From positions 1 through 64,000 of IMG/VR virus record IMGVR_UViG_3300015264_000002: 64,000 nt of DNA, one strand, 5' to 3'. Both the position numbers and the translations under genes were made by a program. Under the pieces are notes generated by a model, which saw nothing but the letters and a program-made list of their open reading frames with translations, had not been told where the DNA came from and searched no databases. Shown piece by piece: positions 9,448 through 19,800 of this stretch. Position 1 is the first letter of the stretch. The number at the start of each line of letters is the position of its first letter. Origin of the DNA: a virus.

Positions 9448-9858
9448 ATGGGCCGTTTCCGTCTCCCCCGCGGTATCACCCACCTGGTCGCCGGCGGCGT
9501 CGAGTACCTGCCGGACGACTACGGCGAGCTGGACCTGCCCGAACATCTGCACGCGATCGCCAAGCGGCTGCGGCTGCTGCCGGTCGGCGCCCGCGTGACC
9601 CCGGCCCCGGCACCCCCGGCGCCCGACGGCGACCAGGGCGGGGACGGTGGGGCACCGGCGGGTACGGACGGCGACGCGGCTGCGGGCGGGGTGGCCACCG
9701 AGGGCGCGGGCGGCGCACCTGACGACGCGACTGCGGGCGACGCGGCGACAGAGGGCGCCGGCGCGGCACCTGACGACGCGACTGCGAGCGACGTGGCCAC
9801 CGAGGGCGCGGGCGGGGAGGCCCCCGCCGCAAAGGGTAAGGGGAGCAAGCGGAAGTAG
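9448..9858 (+). CDS. small head-region protein with 17-residue tandem repeats
   Basis: 136 residues from ATG 9448 with an AGGAAGGA ribosome site. The first ~50 residues (FRLPRGITHLVAGGVEYLPDDY) form a compact domain often seen in short phage proteins next to connector genes. The rest is acidic, Gly/Ala-rich and repetitive, with a Lys-rich end. It may be a head decoration or connector accessory protein; the assignment is positional only. Confidence 0.65.
   Translation: MGRFRLPRGITHLVAGGVEYLPDDYGELDLPEHLHAIAKRLRLLPVGARVTPAPAPPAPDGDQGGDGGAPAGTDGDAAAGGVATEGAGGAPDDATAGDAATEGAGAAPDDATASDVATEGAGGEAPAAKGKGSKRK
9694..9825 (+). repeat. 51-bp in-frame tandem repeat
   Basis: Two full units (9694-9744, 9745-9795) and a partial third encode ATEGAG(G/A)APDDATA. 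A 21-base core, starting at 9715 and 9766, is identical in the two full units. This is a coding repeat likely to vary by slippage. Confidence 0.85.
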
Positions 9859-9860
9859 GC

Positions 9861-10502
9861 ATGCCCGGGGCAGGCGACACCTTCTGCACGCCCGAGGCGG
9901 TGCAGGCGTACCTGGCGGCGGGCGGGCTGGTCACCAGCGACCTGGTCGAGCTCGGCAACCTCGTGCGCCGCTGCACCGGCATGGGGTGCGACGCCATGGG
10001 GCTGCCGCCCCGGCAGGACGGCAAGCCGCGCACGCCGTACCTGGACACGTACGTCGAGCGGTACAACGGCGGCGGGGGCTACAAGCTGCTGCTGCAGCAG
10101 TACCCGGTCGCCAGTGTCGAGCAGCTGATCGTCGACGGCAAGGTGATCCCGGGGGCACCCGACACCGCGCCGCTGTCCGCCGGCTTCGTCGTCGACGGTG
10201 CCCTCGGCGTCGTCGGCCTCCGCGGCGCCGCGAGCTTCGGGTTCGGCTACCCGTGGCGCTTCACCAAGGGCCTGCAGAACGTCGAGGTGCACTACACGGC
10301 CGGGCTGCCAGAGGGCGACCCGATCGTCGACGGGCTCGAGGCGGCGTGCGTCGAGCACGCGGCGCTCGCCTGGAAGCGCATCCCCCGCACCGGGCTCAAG
10401 TCCGAATCCTTCGACAAGGCCACCACGGCCTACATCACCGCCGCCATGCCCGACACCGCGGCGGCCTTCTACCGGTCCCGCCGCCGCCGGGTGTTCATAT
10501 GA
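9861..10502 (+). CDS. head-tail connector (adaptor) protein
   Basis: 213 residues. The pattern TPEAVQAYL, a D-L-V-E-L helix, YLDTYVERYNGGG, then a beta segment with YPVASVEQLIVDG and a C-terminal helix resembles gp6/gp15-type adaptor proteins that sit on the portal. Its position between capsid and tail-completion genes supports this. The stop overlaps the next start (ATGA). Confidence 0.7.
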   Translation: MPGAGDTFCTPEAVQAYLAAGGLVTSDLVELGNLVRRCTGMGCDAMGLPPRQDGKPRTPYLDTYVERYNGGGGYKLLLQQYPVASVEQLIVDGKVIPGAPDTAPLSAGFVVDGALGVVGLRGAASFGFGYPWRFTKGLQNVEVHYTAGLPEGDPIVDGLEAACVEHAALAWKRIPRTGLKSESFDKATTAYITAAMPDTAAAFYRSRRRRVFI

Positions 10503-11056
10503 GCGACCAGGTGACGGGCGTTGTCGTCGGCACCCAGGCCGTCGTCGAGCGATTCGACGCGACCGCCCCGCGCGTCTACGGCCGCGTGGTGCGCACCATG
10601 CGGCAGTTCATGATCCGCCTGCAGGGGTACGTGAAGGGCGCCAAGCTGTCGGGCCAGGTGCTGCACGTGCGCACCGGGCACCTGCGCGCGTCGATCGCCC
10701 AGCGCGTCGACCTGCAGGGCGACACGATCATCGGCGCCGTCGGGATCTTCGAGGGCCCGACGCTGCCCTACGGGCGCGCGCACGAGTACGGCTTCGACGG
10801 CGTCGTGTGGGTGCGGGAGCACCTGCGGAAGATCGCCGCCAAGCGGCGCAGCGGGACGTTCCTGCGATACGGGGATTTCGAGCTCGCGCAGCTGGAGTCG
10901 GAGGGCGGCCGGTCGCTGGTGCGCGGGCACACCATGCACATGCACGTCAGCGAGCGGTCCTTCCTGCGCAGCGCCTTCGGGGAGATGAAGGACGCGATCC
11001 TGGCGCTCTTGCGGGACGACATTGCCGGCGCGGTCGAGAGGTATCAGGGTGCATGA
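10499..11056 (+). CDS. HK97 gp10-like tail-completion / neck protein
   Basis: 185 residues from ATG 10499 in an ATGA overlap. It has the usual gp10 family layout: helical start, VRTGHLRASI motif (residues ~60-70), beta strands, YGRAHEYGFDG, and SERSFLRSAFGEMKD near the end. Such proteins seal the head-tail joint. Confidence 0.8.
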   Translation: MSDQVTGVVVGTQAVVERFDATAPRVYGRVVRTMRQFMIRLQGYVKGAKLSGQVLHVRTGHLRASIAQRVDLQGDTIIGAVGIFEGPTLPYGRAHEYGFDGVVWVREHLRKIAAKRRSGTFLRYGDFELAQLESEGGRSLVRGHTMHMHVSERSFLRSAFGEMKDAILALLRDDIAGAVERYQGA

Positions 11057-11511
11057 GCCGCGCGGCGGTGTATGGGGCCTGGCAGACGCTGCTGGCGCAG
11101 GCGGCCGACTTCAAGGTGGTCGAGCCGCGCGTCCGGCCGTGGACCAAGGTGGACGCGGTCGCGGAGATGCCGTACCTGGGCGCCACGATCGGGCTCGAGC
11201 GTCCGCAGTACCTCGGGCGCAACAACCTGCCGGTGGCCTGGTCGCTGCAGCCGGTGGCGACCATCTACGTGGCGGTGCTCGACCCGCGGGCGGGCACAGC
11301 GCGCGACGCGCTGTGCGCCGTGCTCGACAAGCTCGAGCTGGTGCTGCGCCAGGGCGTCGGCGCCGGCAAGCAGCAGGACCTGGGGCTGGCCACGGTGCAG
11401 TGGGTCAAGATCGACGGGGACATTATTACCGACGAGGGCAGTCTCAAGGACGGCCAGCTGGCTGCGGCCAGCGTGCCGTTTGAAATCAAGGTCTCGGGGA
11501 ACGCGATCTAG
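11053..11511 (+). CDS. tail terminator-like protein
   Basis: 152 residues from ATG 11053 in an ATGA overlap. Size, position between gp10-like and tail-tube genes, and the beta-rich middle (WSLQPVATIYVAVLD) with a C-terminal PFEIKVSGN fit minor tail/terminator proteins that cap the tail tube. Sequence signature is weak. Confidence 0.65.
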   Translation: MSRAAVYGAWQTLLAQAADFKVVEPRVRPWTKVDAVAEMPYLGATIGLERPQYLGRNNLPVAWSLQPVATIYVAVLDPRAGTARDALCAVLDKLELVLRQGVGAGKQQDLGLATVQWVKIDGDIITDEGSLKDGQLAAASVPFEIKVSGNAI

Positions 11512-11589
11512 CAACTAAGCTCGGGCATTGCCGGGGCGTCATGGGGGCGCCCGGTTTAGCACACACAGCGGTGGGGAGGAGGCGGGAGG

Positions 11590-12354
11590 ATGCAACACTT
11601 TTTCGGGTCGGGCGCCATGATCGTGACGCCCACGCAGGTGGCCAACGCGACGCCGATCCGGCTCGCGGTCATGCAGGAGATCAGCACGGACTTCTCCTTC
11701 AACGTGAAGGAGCTGCACGGCCAGAAGTCGTTTGCGGTGGCGATCGGCCGCGGCTTCGGCAAGATCACGGGCACGGCCAAGTCGGCCAACCTGTCGGCGC
11801 GCGCGCTGGCGGGCATGATGTTCAACCCGACCACGGCGCCCAGCACCACGCAGGTGCGGCTGGCCGAGGACGAGACGGCGACGCCCGTCGGCGCCAGCTA
11901 CACGGTGATCCACACCACCGGCATGAAGGACCTGGGCGTGGTCAACAATGTCACCGGCATCCAGATGGACAAGGTGACCGTCACGCCGACCGCCGACACG
12001 CAGTACGAGGTCAACGAGGGGACCGGCACCTACACCTTCAATGCCGGGTTCGTCGACCAGGTGCAGGTGTCCTACACCTACACGTCGGTCATCGCGAGCG
12101 CGTCCACCTTCTCCATCGACAACCAGGTCATGGGGAGCGCGCCGTTCTTCAAGGCGGTGCTGGGCGGCCTGTACAACCAGGACCAGTCGGACGGCACGAC
12201 GGCGCCGAAGCACTGGGCGCTGATCCTCAACCGGTGCCTGGGCAGCAAGTGGAATTTCCAGACCAAGCAGGAGGACTTCGTGGTGCCGCAGTTCGACTTC
12301 TCCTGCTTCGCGGACGTGTCGGGGATCATCGGCACGATCAGCTTCGAGGAGTAG
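11590..12354 (+). CDS. major tail (tube) protein
   Basis: 254 residues with a GGGAGGAGGCGGGAGG ribosome site, implying high expression. The pattern of short beta stretches with repeated TG, and segments such as FSFNVKELHGQKSFAVAIGRG and TYTFNAGFVDQVQVSYTYT, fits tail-tube subunits. It precedes the chaperone pair and tape measure as in other siphoviruses. Confidence 0.75.
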   Translation: MQHFFGSGAMIVTPTQVANATPIRLAVMQEISTDFSFNVKELHGQKSFAVAIGRGFGKITGTAKSANLSARALAGMMFNPTTAPSTTQVRLAEDETATPVGASYTVIHTTGMKDLGVVNNVTGIQMDKVTVTPTADTQYEVNEGTGTYTFNAGFVDQVQVSYTYTSVIASASTFSIDNQVMGSAPFFKAVLGGLYNQDQSDGTTAPKHWALILNRCLGSKWNFQTKQEDFVVPQFDFSCFADVSGIIGTISFEE

Positions 12355-12454
12355 TAGCGCGGCCGCGCAGGCTTAGCGCCGAGCGACACACAGGGACGCT
12401 GCACGAGCCGCAGCCCGGGGCGGAGGGAACGCCGGGCGGGGAGGAGCACACACC

Positions 12455-12808
12455 ATGCCCGCAACCGCAGCTGTCAAGATCACCGCCACCGTCACGGGGC
12501 TCCGCGACGGCGGCCAGCTCACCATCGGGCCGCTCACGCCGGCCGCCACGCCGGTGCTGTCGCGCACCGATCCGCTCGACCTGGCGAGCGGCAGCAACGC
12601 GATCACCCCGCCAGTGGGGGCCAAGGTCTGCATCTTCGTGCCGCCATCGGCCAACACGCAGACCATCACGCTCAAGGGCGTCACCGGCGACACCGGCGTG
12701 CCGCTCTCCAAGACGCAGCCGCAGTGCATCGCCCTCGACGGCAGCGGGGCGGCGTTCGATCTGACGACCGGCGGCACGATCGCGGGCTGCTGCATCCAGT
12801 TCCTCTAG
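12455..12808 (+). CDS. small tail-region beta protein
   Basis: 117 residues from ATG 12455 with a strong GGGGAGGAG ribosome site. The sequence is beta-rich (VKITATVTGLRDGGQLTIGPL) with C-terminal cysteines (CCIQFL). It sits between tail tube and tail chaperones; it could be a tail decoration protein. No family recognised. Confidence 0.6.
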   Translation: MPATAAVKITATVTGLRDGGQLTIGPLTPAATPVLSRTDPLDLASGSNAITPPVGAKVCIFVPPSANTQTITLKGVTGDTGVPLSKTQPQCIALDGSGAAFDLTTGGTIAGCCIQFL

Positions 12809-12823
12809 GCCGTTCAACCCCGG

Positions 12824-12858
12824 CACGCCGCGGCGGCCCCAGCACCCGCCGCGGCGTG
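12824..12858. terminator. 13-bp perfect stem-loop in the tail operon
   Basis: CACGCCGCGGCGG pairs with CCGCCGCGGCGTG around a 9-base loop, 15 bases after the preceding stop. It lacks a U-tract. It is the third such hairpin in the structural operon. Confidence 0.55.
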
Positions 12859-12892
12859 ACCGCGTACCCGATCCACAGCAGAGGAGACCCCC

Positions 12893-13477
12893 ATGGACGC
12901 GATCCCATCCCCCGCGCCCACCGCGGCCCCGACCGCGACGCCGCCGGCTGTCAGCACGGCCGACGACGTCGCGGCCGCGGCGGCCGCCCAAGCGCCCGAC
13001 GCCTGCCCGGCGTGCGAGGGCTGCCGGCGCAAGCTGGTCCGCCCCCGCTACGAGGGCCAGCGGATCCGCATGCGTGACGGCCTGACGTACACCTGCCCGC
13101 CGCTCACCATGCGGGAGGTCCGGCAGAACCGCGAGCTGCTGCACAAGCTGACGGTGACCGAGCAGATGGTCAGCAAGACGCTGGCCGACCGCGGCGTGCA
13201 GGCGAGCGACATTAGCGCGGCCGCCATGGACGACGAGTACGCGCAGGGCGTGTGCCAACTCGCCTGGGTGGCCTTCCGCCACAACTACCCCGACCTGACG
13301 TACGCGATCGTCGATCCGGCTACCGGCGCCGTCGAGGAGGTCCTGCGCGGCGTCGACGCGCTGCTGGGACTGGTCGACGCGCGCACGATCCGCCAGCTGG
13401 CCCACGCGATATGGGCGCAGAGCGGGTACGGTGAGAACGGGGCGCCGCGGGGGGAAGCGGGGCGGGTCGGCGGGTGA
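12893..13477 (+). CDS. tail assembly chaperone, upstream frame (gpG-like)
   Basis: 194 residues with an AGAGGAGA ribosome site. An Ala/Pro-rich start is followed by CPACEGC and an alpha-helical body (LTMREVRQNRELLHKLTVTEQMV). Position, size and the 3' overlap with a second frame before the tape measure match the lambda gpG / gpGT arrangement. The 3' end contains a G-run suited to frameshifting. Confidence 0.7.
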   Translation: MDAIPSPAPTAAPTATPPAVSTADDVAAAAAAQAPDACPACEGCRRKLVRPRYEGQRIRMRDGLTYTCPPLTMREVRQNRELLHKLTVTEQMVSKTLADRGVQASDISAAAMDDEYAQGVCQLAWVAFRHNYPDLTYAIVDPATGAVEEVLRGVDALLGLVDARTIRQLAHAIWAQSGYGENGAPRGEAGRVGG

Positions 13478-13796
13478 GGCGCTGACGTGGGACGACGTCT
13501 ACGCAATCCTGTGCATCAACACCGGCTGGCCGCCGTCGGTTGTCGACGGGCTACGCTGGCCGGCGGTGCGCGCGCTCTTGAAGCAGTGGCGGCTGGCGCC
13601 GCCGCCGCATGTCAGCCTGGCCGCGCTCACCAACTACAAGCCGCCCCCCGACCCGCAGCAGGCCGCCGTCCCGACGCTCCGCCGGTCCGACATTCTCGCC
13701 ATGTTCGGTGGCACCAGCAGCGGCAAGGAGTTCCAGGTGACCACCCGCTGGGCCGACGACCCGGTGATCAAGGCGGCGTTTGCGCCGCCCGACTAA
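13431..13796 (+). CDS. tail assembly chaperone, downstream frame (gpT-like)
   Basis: 121 codons if started at GTG 13431, overlapping the gpG-like gene by 47 bases. More probably it is expressed as a fusion by frameshifting in the overlap, as in gpGT. It contains WDDVYAILCINTGWPP and SGKEFQ. The shift required is +1 or -2, as in phage Mu rather than lambda. Confidence 0.65.
   Translation: MRTGRRGGKRGGSAGEALTWDDVYAILCINTGWPPSVVDGLRWPAVRALLKQWRLAPPPHVSLAALTNYKPPPDPQQAAVPTLRRSDILAMFGGTSSGKEFQVTTRWADDPVIKAAFAPPD
13449..13454 (+). promoter_or_regulatory. candidate ribosomal slippery site (six G)
   Basis: In the upstream frame the run is read C-GG GGG G-AA and in the downstream frame GGG GGG AAG. 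Slippage of -2 or +1 on GGG would join the two tail-chaperone frames. It is the only homopolymer run of that length in the overlap. Confidence 0.45.
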
Positions 13797-13835
13797 CTAA
13801 CCAGCGCGCGGATAACTAGCCCCTAGGCACTACTT

Positions 13836-16800
13836 ATGGCCACCGGTGACGTTGCCGAGCTGAAAGTCCTGATCAGCGCCGAGCTCGGCCAGCTGCGGGC
13901 GATCATGCAGCAGGGCCGGTCGGAGGTGTCGGGCGCCAGCCAGGAGATGGCCCACGCGCTGCGCGGGCTGCAGTCCGAGTCGGCCGCCAGCATGCGCGGG
14001 CTGCAGGACGAAGTGCGCGGGGGCGTCGCCGGCGTCACCGGCATCATGCGCACCCTGTACGGGTCGATCGGCGGCCTGTTCGCCGGCCTGGGGATCCGGG
14101 AGGCGCTGTCCGAGATCACCAGCGGCACGCAGGCGTTTGCCTTCGACGTCGAGGAGCTGGCGCGCCGGCTCGGCGTCACGACGGAGGAGGCCAGCGCCTG
14201 GATCGCGGCCGAGCGGCTGGCGGGCGTCGAGTCGGGCGCCATGGACCGCGTGCTGCAGGGCCTGCTGCGCACGATCGACACGAACAGCGCGGCGCTGACG
14301 CGCAACCAGGTGGCGTTCAAGGACGCCGCCGGCGCCGTCCTGCCCCTCGACCAGGTGCTGCTCAACGCCGTGACCCGCTACAACCAGCTGTCGGCCGGCG
14401 CGCAGCAGGGGCTCTTTGCCGTCGAGGTGTTCCACCGCGGCCTGGCGGGCATGACCGAGGTGCAGCGGCTGGCCGAGAACCTGGCGGCCGGCAAGCAGGC
14501 GGTCGAGGACCTGGGGCTGTCGTTGACGGGCGACGGCGTCGTGTCGGCCCGTGCGTTCGAGTCCGAGATCGCGCTCGGGCGGCTCGCGCTCCTGGGCGCG
14601 GCCGAGGCCGCGTCGGCCGGGCTCAAGCCGGCGATCGCGGACCTGGTGGCCGACGTCGTCCGGCTCGCCAAAGAGGGCAAGCTGCGCGAGTGGGGCGAGG
14701 AGGCCGGGGTTGCGCTCCGCAACCTGGTCAATGCGATCGGCCAGCTGACGGCCTGGCTGACGACGCACGAGCATGCCGTCGGCCTGGTCGTGCAGGCGTA
14801 TATCGCCTACCGCGCGGCGCTGGTCGGCGTCGCGGCCGCCACCGCCAGCGTCGCGGCGTACACGGTGGTGAGCGAGGGCCTGGCGATCGTCGCCCGGTTG
14901 GCGCAGGCCGCCACGGCGGGGCTGTACGGCACGGTCAGCAGCGTGGAGGCGCTGACGTGGGCGCTGGGTGGCCTCGGCGCGGCCGAGGCGGTGGTCACGG
15001 GCGGCCTGTCGATCCTGCTGGGGATCCTGACGGGCGGCGCGGCGCTCTGGCTGACGCACAAGGCCGGCGCCGACCTGTTCCGGTCGGCACTCTCCCAGCT
15101 GGCGACGCAGGCGCAGCAGACGAGCGATCGGCTGCGCGACATTTACGTGCGCGCGGCCGACGCGGCGGTCGAGGCCGCGCGGGTGCACGGCACGTCCAGC
15201 CAGGAGTATGTCGACGCGCTCGAGCGGCAGACGGCGGCGCACGCCAAGCTGGACGCCGCGCTCCGCGCACAGGTCGACGTCGCCAAGACCGAGTACGAGC
15301 GCGACAGCGCGGCCTTCGCGCTCGAGACGGCCAAGAAGGCCAGGGACCAGGCGTGGCTCGACGCCGGGATCAACGCCTTTTACGCGCTGCTGGGGATCGG
15401 CGCCCGGGAATACGCGGCCGACAGCGACGCGTACGTGGCCGCCCGCACGCGCATGGTGGCGGCGCAGAAGGCGCTGCAGGACGCCGAGGACGACGTCAAG
15501 CGGAAGAAGACGGCGGCCGAGCTGGTGGGCACGACCGGCACGGGCAGCGCCGTGCCCGATCCGACCAAGGCGGCACAGAAGGCGTACGACGAGCTGAAGG
15601 CGCTCGAGGAAAAGGACCTCGCCAACTTCCAGCACAACGAGGAGAAGCGGCTCGAGATCGTCCAGCTGTACACGGCGCAGATCATGGCCATCCGCGGCCT
15701 CGATCCCAAGGCGGCCAACGAGCAGTACAAGCTGCTGGCGGCGACGACGGAGCAGGCGGAGACGCAGCGCACGGCGCTGATCACTGCCGGCAGCCAGGCG
15801 ACGCTGCGCGCGCGCACGGCCGAGATCGACGCCGAGATGGACCTGGTGAAGGAGCAGGCCAAGCACGACGAGATCGACCGCACGGACGAGCTGACGCAGC
15901 TGCAGACGCTGCTGGCCGAGAAATACACGCTGCGCCAGGCGGAGCTCGAGCGCGAGCTGGTCCTGCAGGCGGGCGGCGCGGAGCGGCTGGCGGCGCTGCG
16001 GGCCGCCCTCGCCCAGGTGACGCCGGGATCGGCCGAGGAAGCGCAGGTGATCCTCGACCTCAACGTGCGGAACCCCGACGCCTTCCAGAAGGTCCTGCAA
16101 CAGCTACGCGACCTGGGGCCGGAGGCGGCCAAGGCGGCCGCGGCGCTCGAGCGCGAGATCGACCCCGTGGGCCACCACATGGAGCAGCAGGCCCAGGAGA
16201 TCCGCGGCGCCTTCGACGCCGTGTTCGGCAGCCTCGACAGCGGCTTTAAGGGGGTCGTCCAGGGCATCCTGCAGGGCACGCAGACGGTCAGCGAGGCCAT
16301 GCGGAAGCTGGAAAGCGACGTTGCTAGCCAGGGCATCAGCATGGCCGCGTCGTTCCTGCTGAAGGTGCTCGAGATGCAGGCGCTGCGCGTCGCCGCCGAG
16401 GTGACAGGCAACGCGGCGATCCTGGCGAGCGACAAGCTGACGGCCACCGACCGGATCGCCCTCGCCGTCGGTGACCAGGTGCTCGAGCTGACCGGGCTCA
16501 AGGCCACGCAGGCGGCGAAGGACGCGCTGCGCTTCCCCGAGCTCGCCAAGGACGCCGCGCTGTACAACGCCAAGGCCGCGGCCGCGGTGGCCGGCGAGGC
16601 GCGCGAGGTGGCGGCGACGACCGCCGGCGAGCACACCAAAACGGCGGTCACCACGGCGGGCGAGACGCTGCGATCGCGGGTCGCGCAGCAGGGCGTGCTC
16701 GGTGCCCTCGCCAGCTACGTGCTGGAGGAGCTGGGGTTCGTCAAGAAAGAGACGACCAAGACGGTGGTCAAGGCCACCAGCGACCAGCTGCAGGTCGCGT

Positions 16801-19800
16801 CGACGCAGGTCGCCGCCACGGAGAAGGGCGCGATCGAGGCGGCGGAGACGGAAAAGAGCCTGCTCCGCTCCGCGATCGACGCGGCGGGCAAGGCGTACAG
16901 CGCCCTGGCCGGCGTCTACATCATTGGCCCGATCCTGGGCGCGGCTGCCGCCGCGGCCACGTTCGCGGCCGTCCTCGCCCTCGGTGCCGGGATCGCCGCC
17001 GAGGGCGGCGCGACGAGTGTCGGCACCGCCGGCACGATCGGCGCCGGCGCCGGGCCGCAGGCCACCACGCTGGCGACGCCCGTGGCCGACATGATCCGCG
17101 GGCTGGACGACGGCAGCCCCGCGGCGCCGTCGCTGGCCGCCGCGGGCGCGATCATGGAGGTGGGGCCGCAGGCCGGCGTGCACACCTTGCCGATTGGCGC
17201 CATGGTCGTGCCGGCCGCCCTGACAGGGCCCGTGCGCGCCCTGGCCCGCGGCGCTGCCGGCAGCACGCAGCGGGGACTGGCGGCCGGGGCGGGCGTCGCG
17301 GCGCTGCTGCACCCGGGCGAGATCGTGGTGGCGCCGGGGCCGGCGGCGATCCTGCGCGCGATCGCCAGCGGGGCCACGGGTGGTGCGACCCGCGCGGGCA
17401 TGGCCGGCGCGCTCCGCGGTGCGCCGTCCTACGCGGCCGCGGGCGGCCTGACGGAGGTAGGGGGCCCCGGCACCGTCCGCGACGCCGGTGGCCGCCTGGC
17501 CGCCCTGGGGACGCCTGGGAGCCGCGCGCGCGCCGTGGCAGCACCTGGTCCCCTGGGTACGTCGCCGCGCACGGCCCTGGCCCCTGACGTGCCGATCACC
17601 GGTGCCGACGCCACGGACGAGGCAAGTGCCTTGGCCCTTGGAATAGTCCAGCGGCAACCACCGGCCGCAGCAGGGGAATCGCCGGTCAGTGGACGACGCC
17701 CCGCGGGCGCGGGTGAAAGTAGGCCGGGCACGCCGGGCGCACGAGAGCTCGCACTCGCGACAACGCCAGGCGCGACGGACACCGCCGGGCCAGCCGCACT
17801 CGCCGCGGCAGGCGGCCTGACCGAGGTGGAGGCTGCCGGTGCACCGGCAGGTACGACGGCACCAACGCCTCGGCCGGCGGCGACGCTGGTCATACCGGCC
17901 GCGCAGGAGGCTGTTCGTGCGCCTGATTCGGTAACAGGGGCGGGGTCTCCGGTCACCGCCCGTCGACAGGCTGCGCCGGCCCTGGTCGTGCCGGCCGCCG
18001 CGATCCCCGGTGCTGGTGGCGGGCAGCGGGGGCTAGCTGCCGGTGCACCTGATGAGGGACTGGCAGCGCCGACGTCGACGACCCTGGCGACCCCCGTGGG
18101 TCGCGGCGTGCCGGGATACGCCGCGGCGGCCGGCCTGACGGACGCCGGCGGCAGCGACGCACTACCTGGGGGACGTTTGCCGGAGCGCCCGGGACTTTCA
18201 CCCAATCTTGCCCAGGCGCCGGTGACGGGGGGCCGGCCTGGCAGCCGACAAGGTGGCGACCACGCAGGGGAAATGGCGGCCAGACAGGACGCCGGTATTT
18301 CGCCCATCATATCCCTAGATGCCGGGTCGACCGCTGCACAGGCGGGCGCCGCGATCGCGGCGACGGCCGGTATAGACGACGTGGGGGCGGCCGGGGTGCC
18401 CGAGGGGACGGCCGCGCCGACGTCGTCGACGCTAGCAACGCCGGTCGCGGACACGCGTCAGCCGGCCGCGTCGGGCATTGTGGTGCCAGCCGCCCTGGCC
18501 CGCAGGGCTATTGGCAGCAGGCGGGACGTCGTGAACCGCGCGCGTGAGGGTACGCCTGGGGGTGCCCCCGACAGCGGGGCGACGACCACGGCGCCGGGCG
18601 GCGCTGCGATCGCGGCCGCTGCCGGTACGACCGACGTGGGGGAGGCCGGTGCGCCTCGCAGGGCGGTTACGACGACGCCGGCCACGACGCTGGCAGCCCC
18701 GGTCGCGGACGCGGATCGTCAGCCTGCGCCTGGCCTAGTCGTGCCGGTAGCCCCGGCCCACGGCGCGACCGGCGGCGCCAGGCAGGGCGGCGCGGACACT
18801 GCCGGCGCCGCGATCGCGGCCGCTGCGGGCATGACCGAGGTCGAGGAGGCCGGTGCGCCCGCAGGCACGGCGGCACCGACGCGGACCACGTTGGCGGTGC
18901 CGGTGGCCGACACGATCCGACAGTGGGCCGCGTCGGGCATGGTGGTGCCGGCCCTGGCCGCCCCCGGCGCCGTGCGCGCCGTCGGGCCGCGGCCGCTGAT
19001 CACGACCCTGGCGCCGGGCCAGATGGTCGTCCCCGCGGCGCTGGCACCGCTGGTCCACGTCCTGGCAACCGGCGCGACGGGCGGCAGCCGGCCGGCGGCG
19101 ATCGCCACGGTGCCCGGGGCGGCCACGGCCGCCCCGCCGGCACCGGGTGGCCCCGGCCTGGTCGCAGCGGCGTCGCCTGCACCTCGCCAGGCTGCTGCGG
19201 GGGGCCTCACCGCAACCGGTGCCGGCGTGCCGGCCCTGGTGCACCCGGGCGAGGTGATCGTCGACACGACCCCGGCCGAGGTGCTGCGGCAGGCAGCGAC
19301 CGGTGCGACAGGCGGTGCGACCCGACGCGGCATGGTCGGGCTGGTGACAGGTGCGGGCGTTGGTACGGAGCCGCCCCCCGAGGCTGTGCTGGTGGGGGAT
19401 GGGAGGAGTGGGGGCGGCTCCCTACGAGCGCCTGCGGGGCCGCAGGTCAGCGCGTTCAGCGGCGCGGCGGCGATCACGGGCGAGATGATGATGCTGTCGG
19501 CGGCCGGCGGCCTGACCAGCGCGCCGGGCAGCATGACGGCGTCGACGGCCGGCGCAGCGCGCGTGTCGGCGGCCGGCGGCCTGACCACCGCTGCGGCCGG
19601 CGCCCTGCCGGCGCAGCGCCGGGATGCCCCGGCATCTACCAGCGGCGAGGCGCCGACGGTCGATGGCACAATCGGGCCCGCTGCTCAGTATGAGAAGACC
19701 ACCACGCCGGCGGTGTCGGCCGCCGGCGGCCTGACGGCAGCCGCCGGTCCCATGACCGGCGGCATGGTGAGCGCGGCCGAGGGGCTGACCACCGCAGCGA

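Noticed and set aside
12357-12368. GCGCGGCCGCGC palindrome after the tail-tube gene
   Set aside because: Without a loop it cannot form a stable hairpin, and such palindromes are expected by chance at this GC content.
14548-14570. TTCGAGTCC, resembling a tRNA T-arm
   Set aside because: It lies in the tape measure coding frame and no acceptor, D or anticodon stem can be built around it.
16104-17657. 517-codon minus-strand frame opposite the tape measure
   Set aside because: Low-complexity Arg/Gly/Ala sequence without motifs or a ribosome site; shadow of the tape measure repeats.
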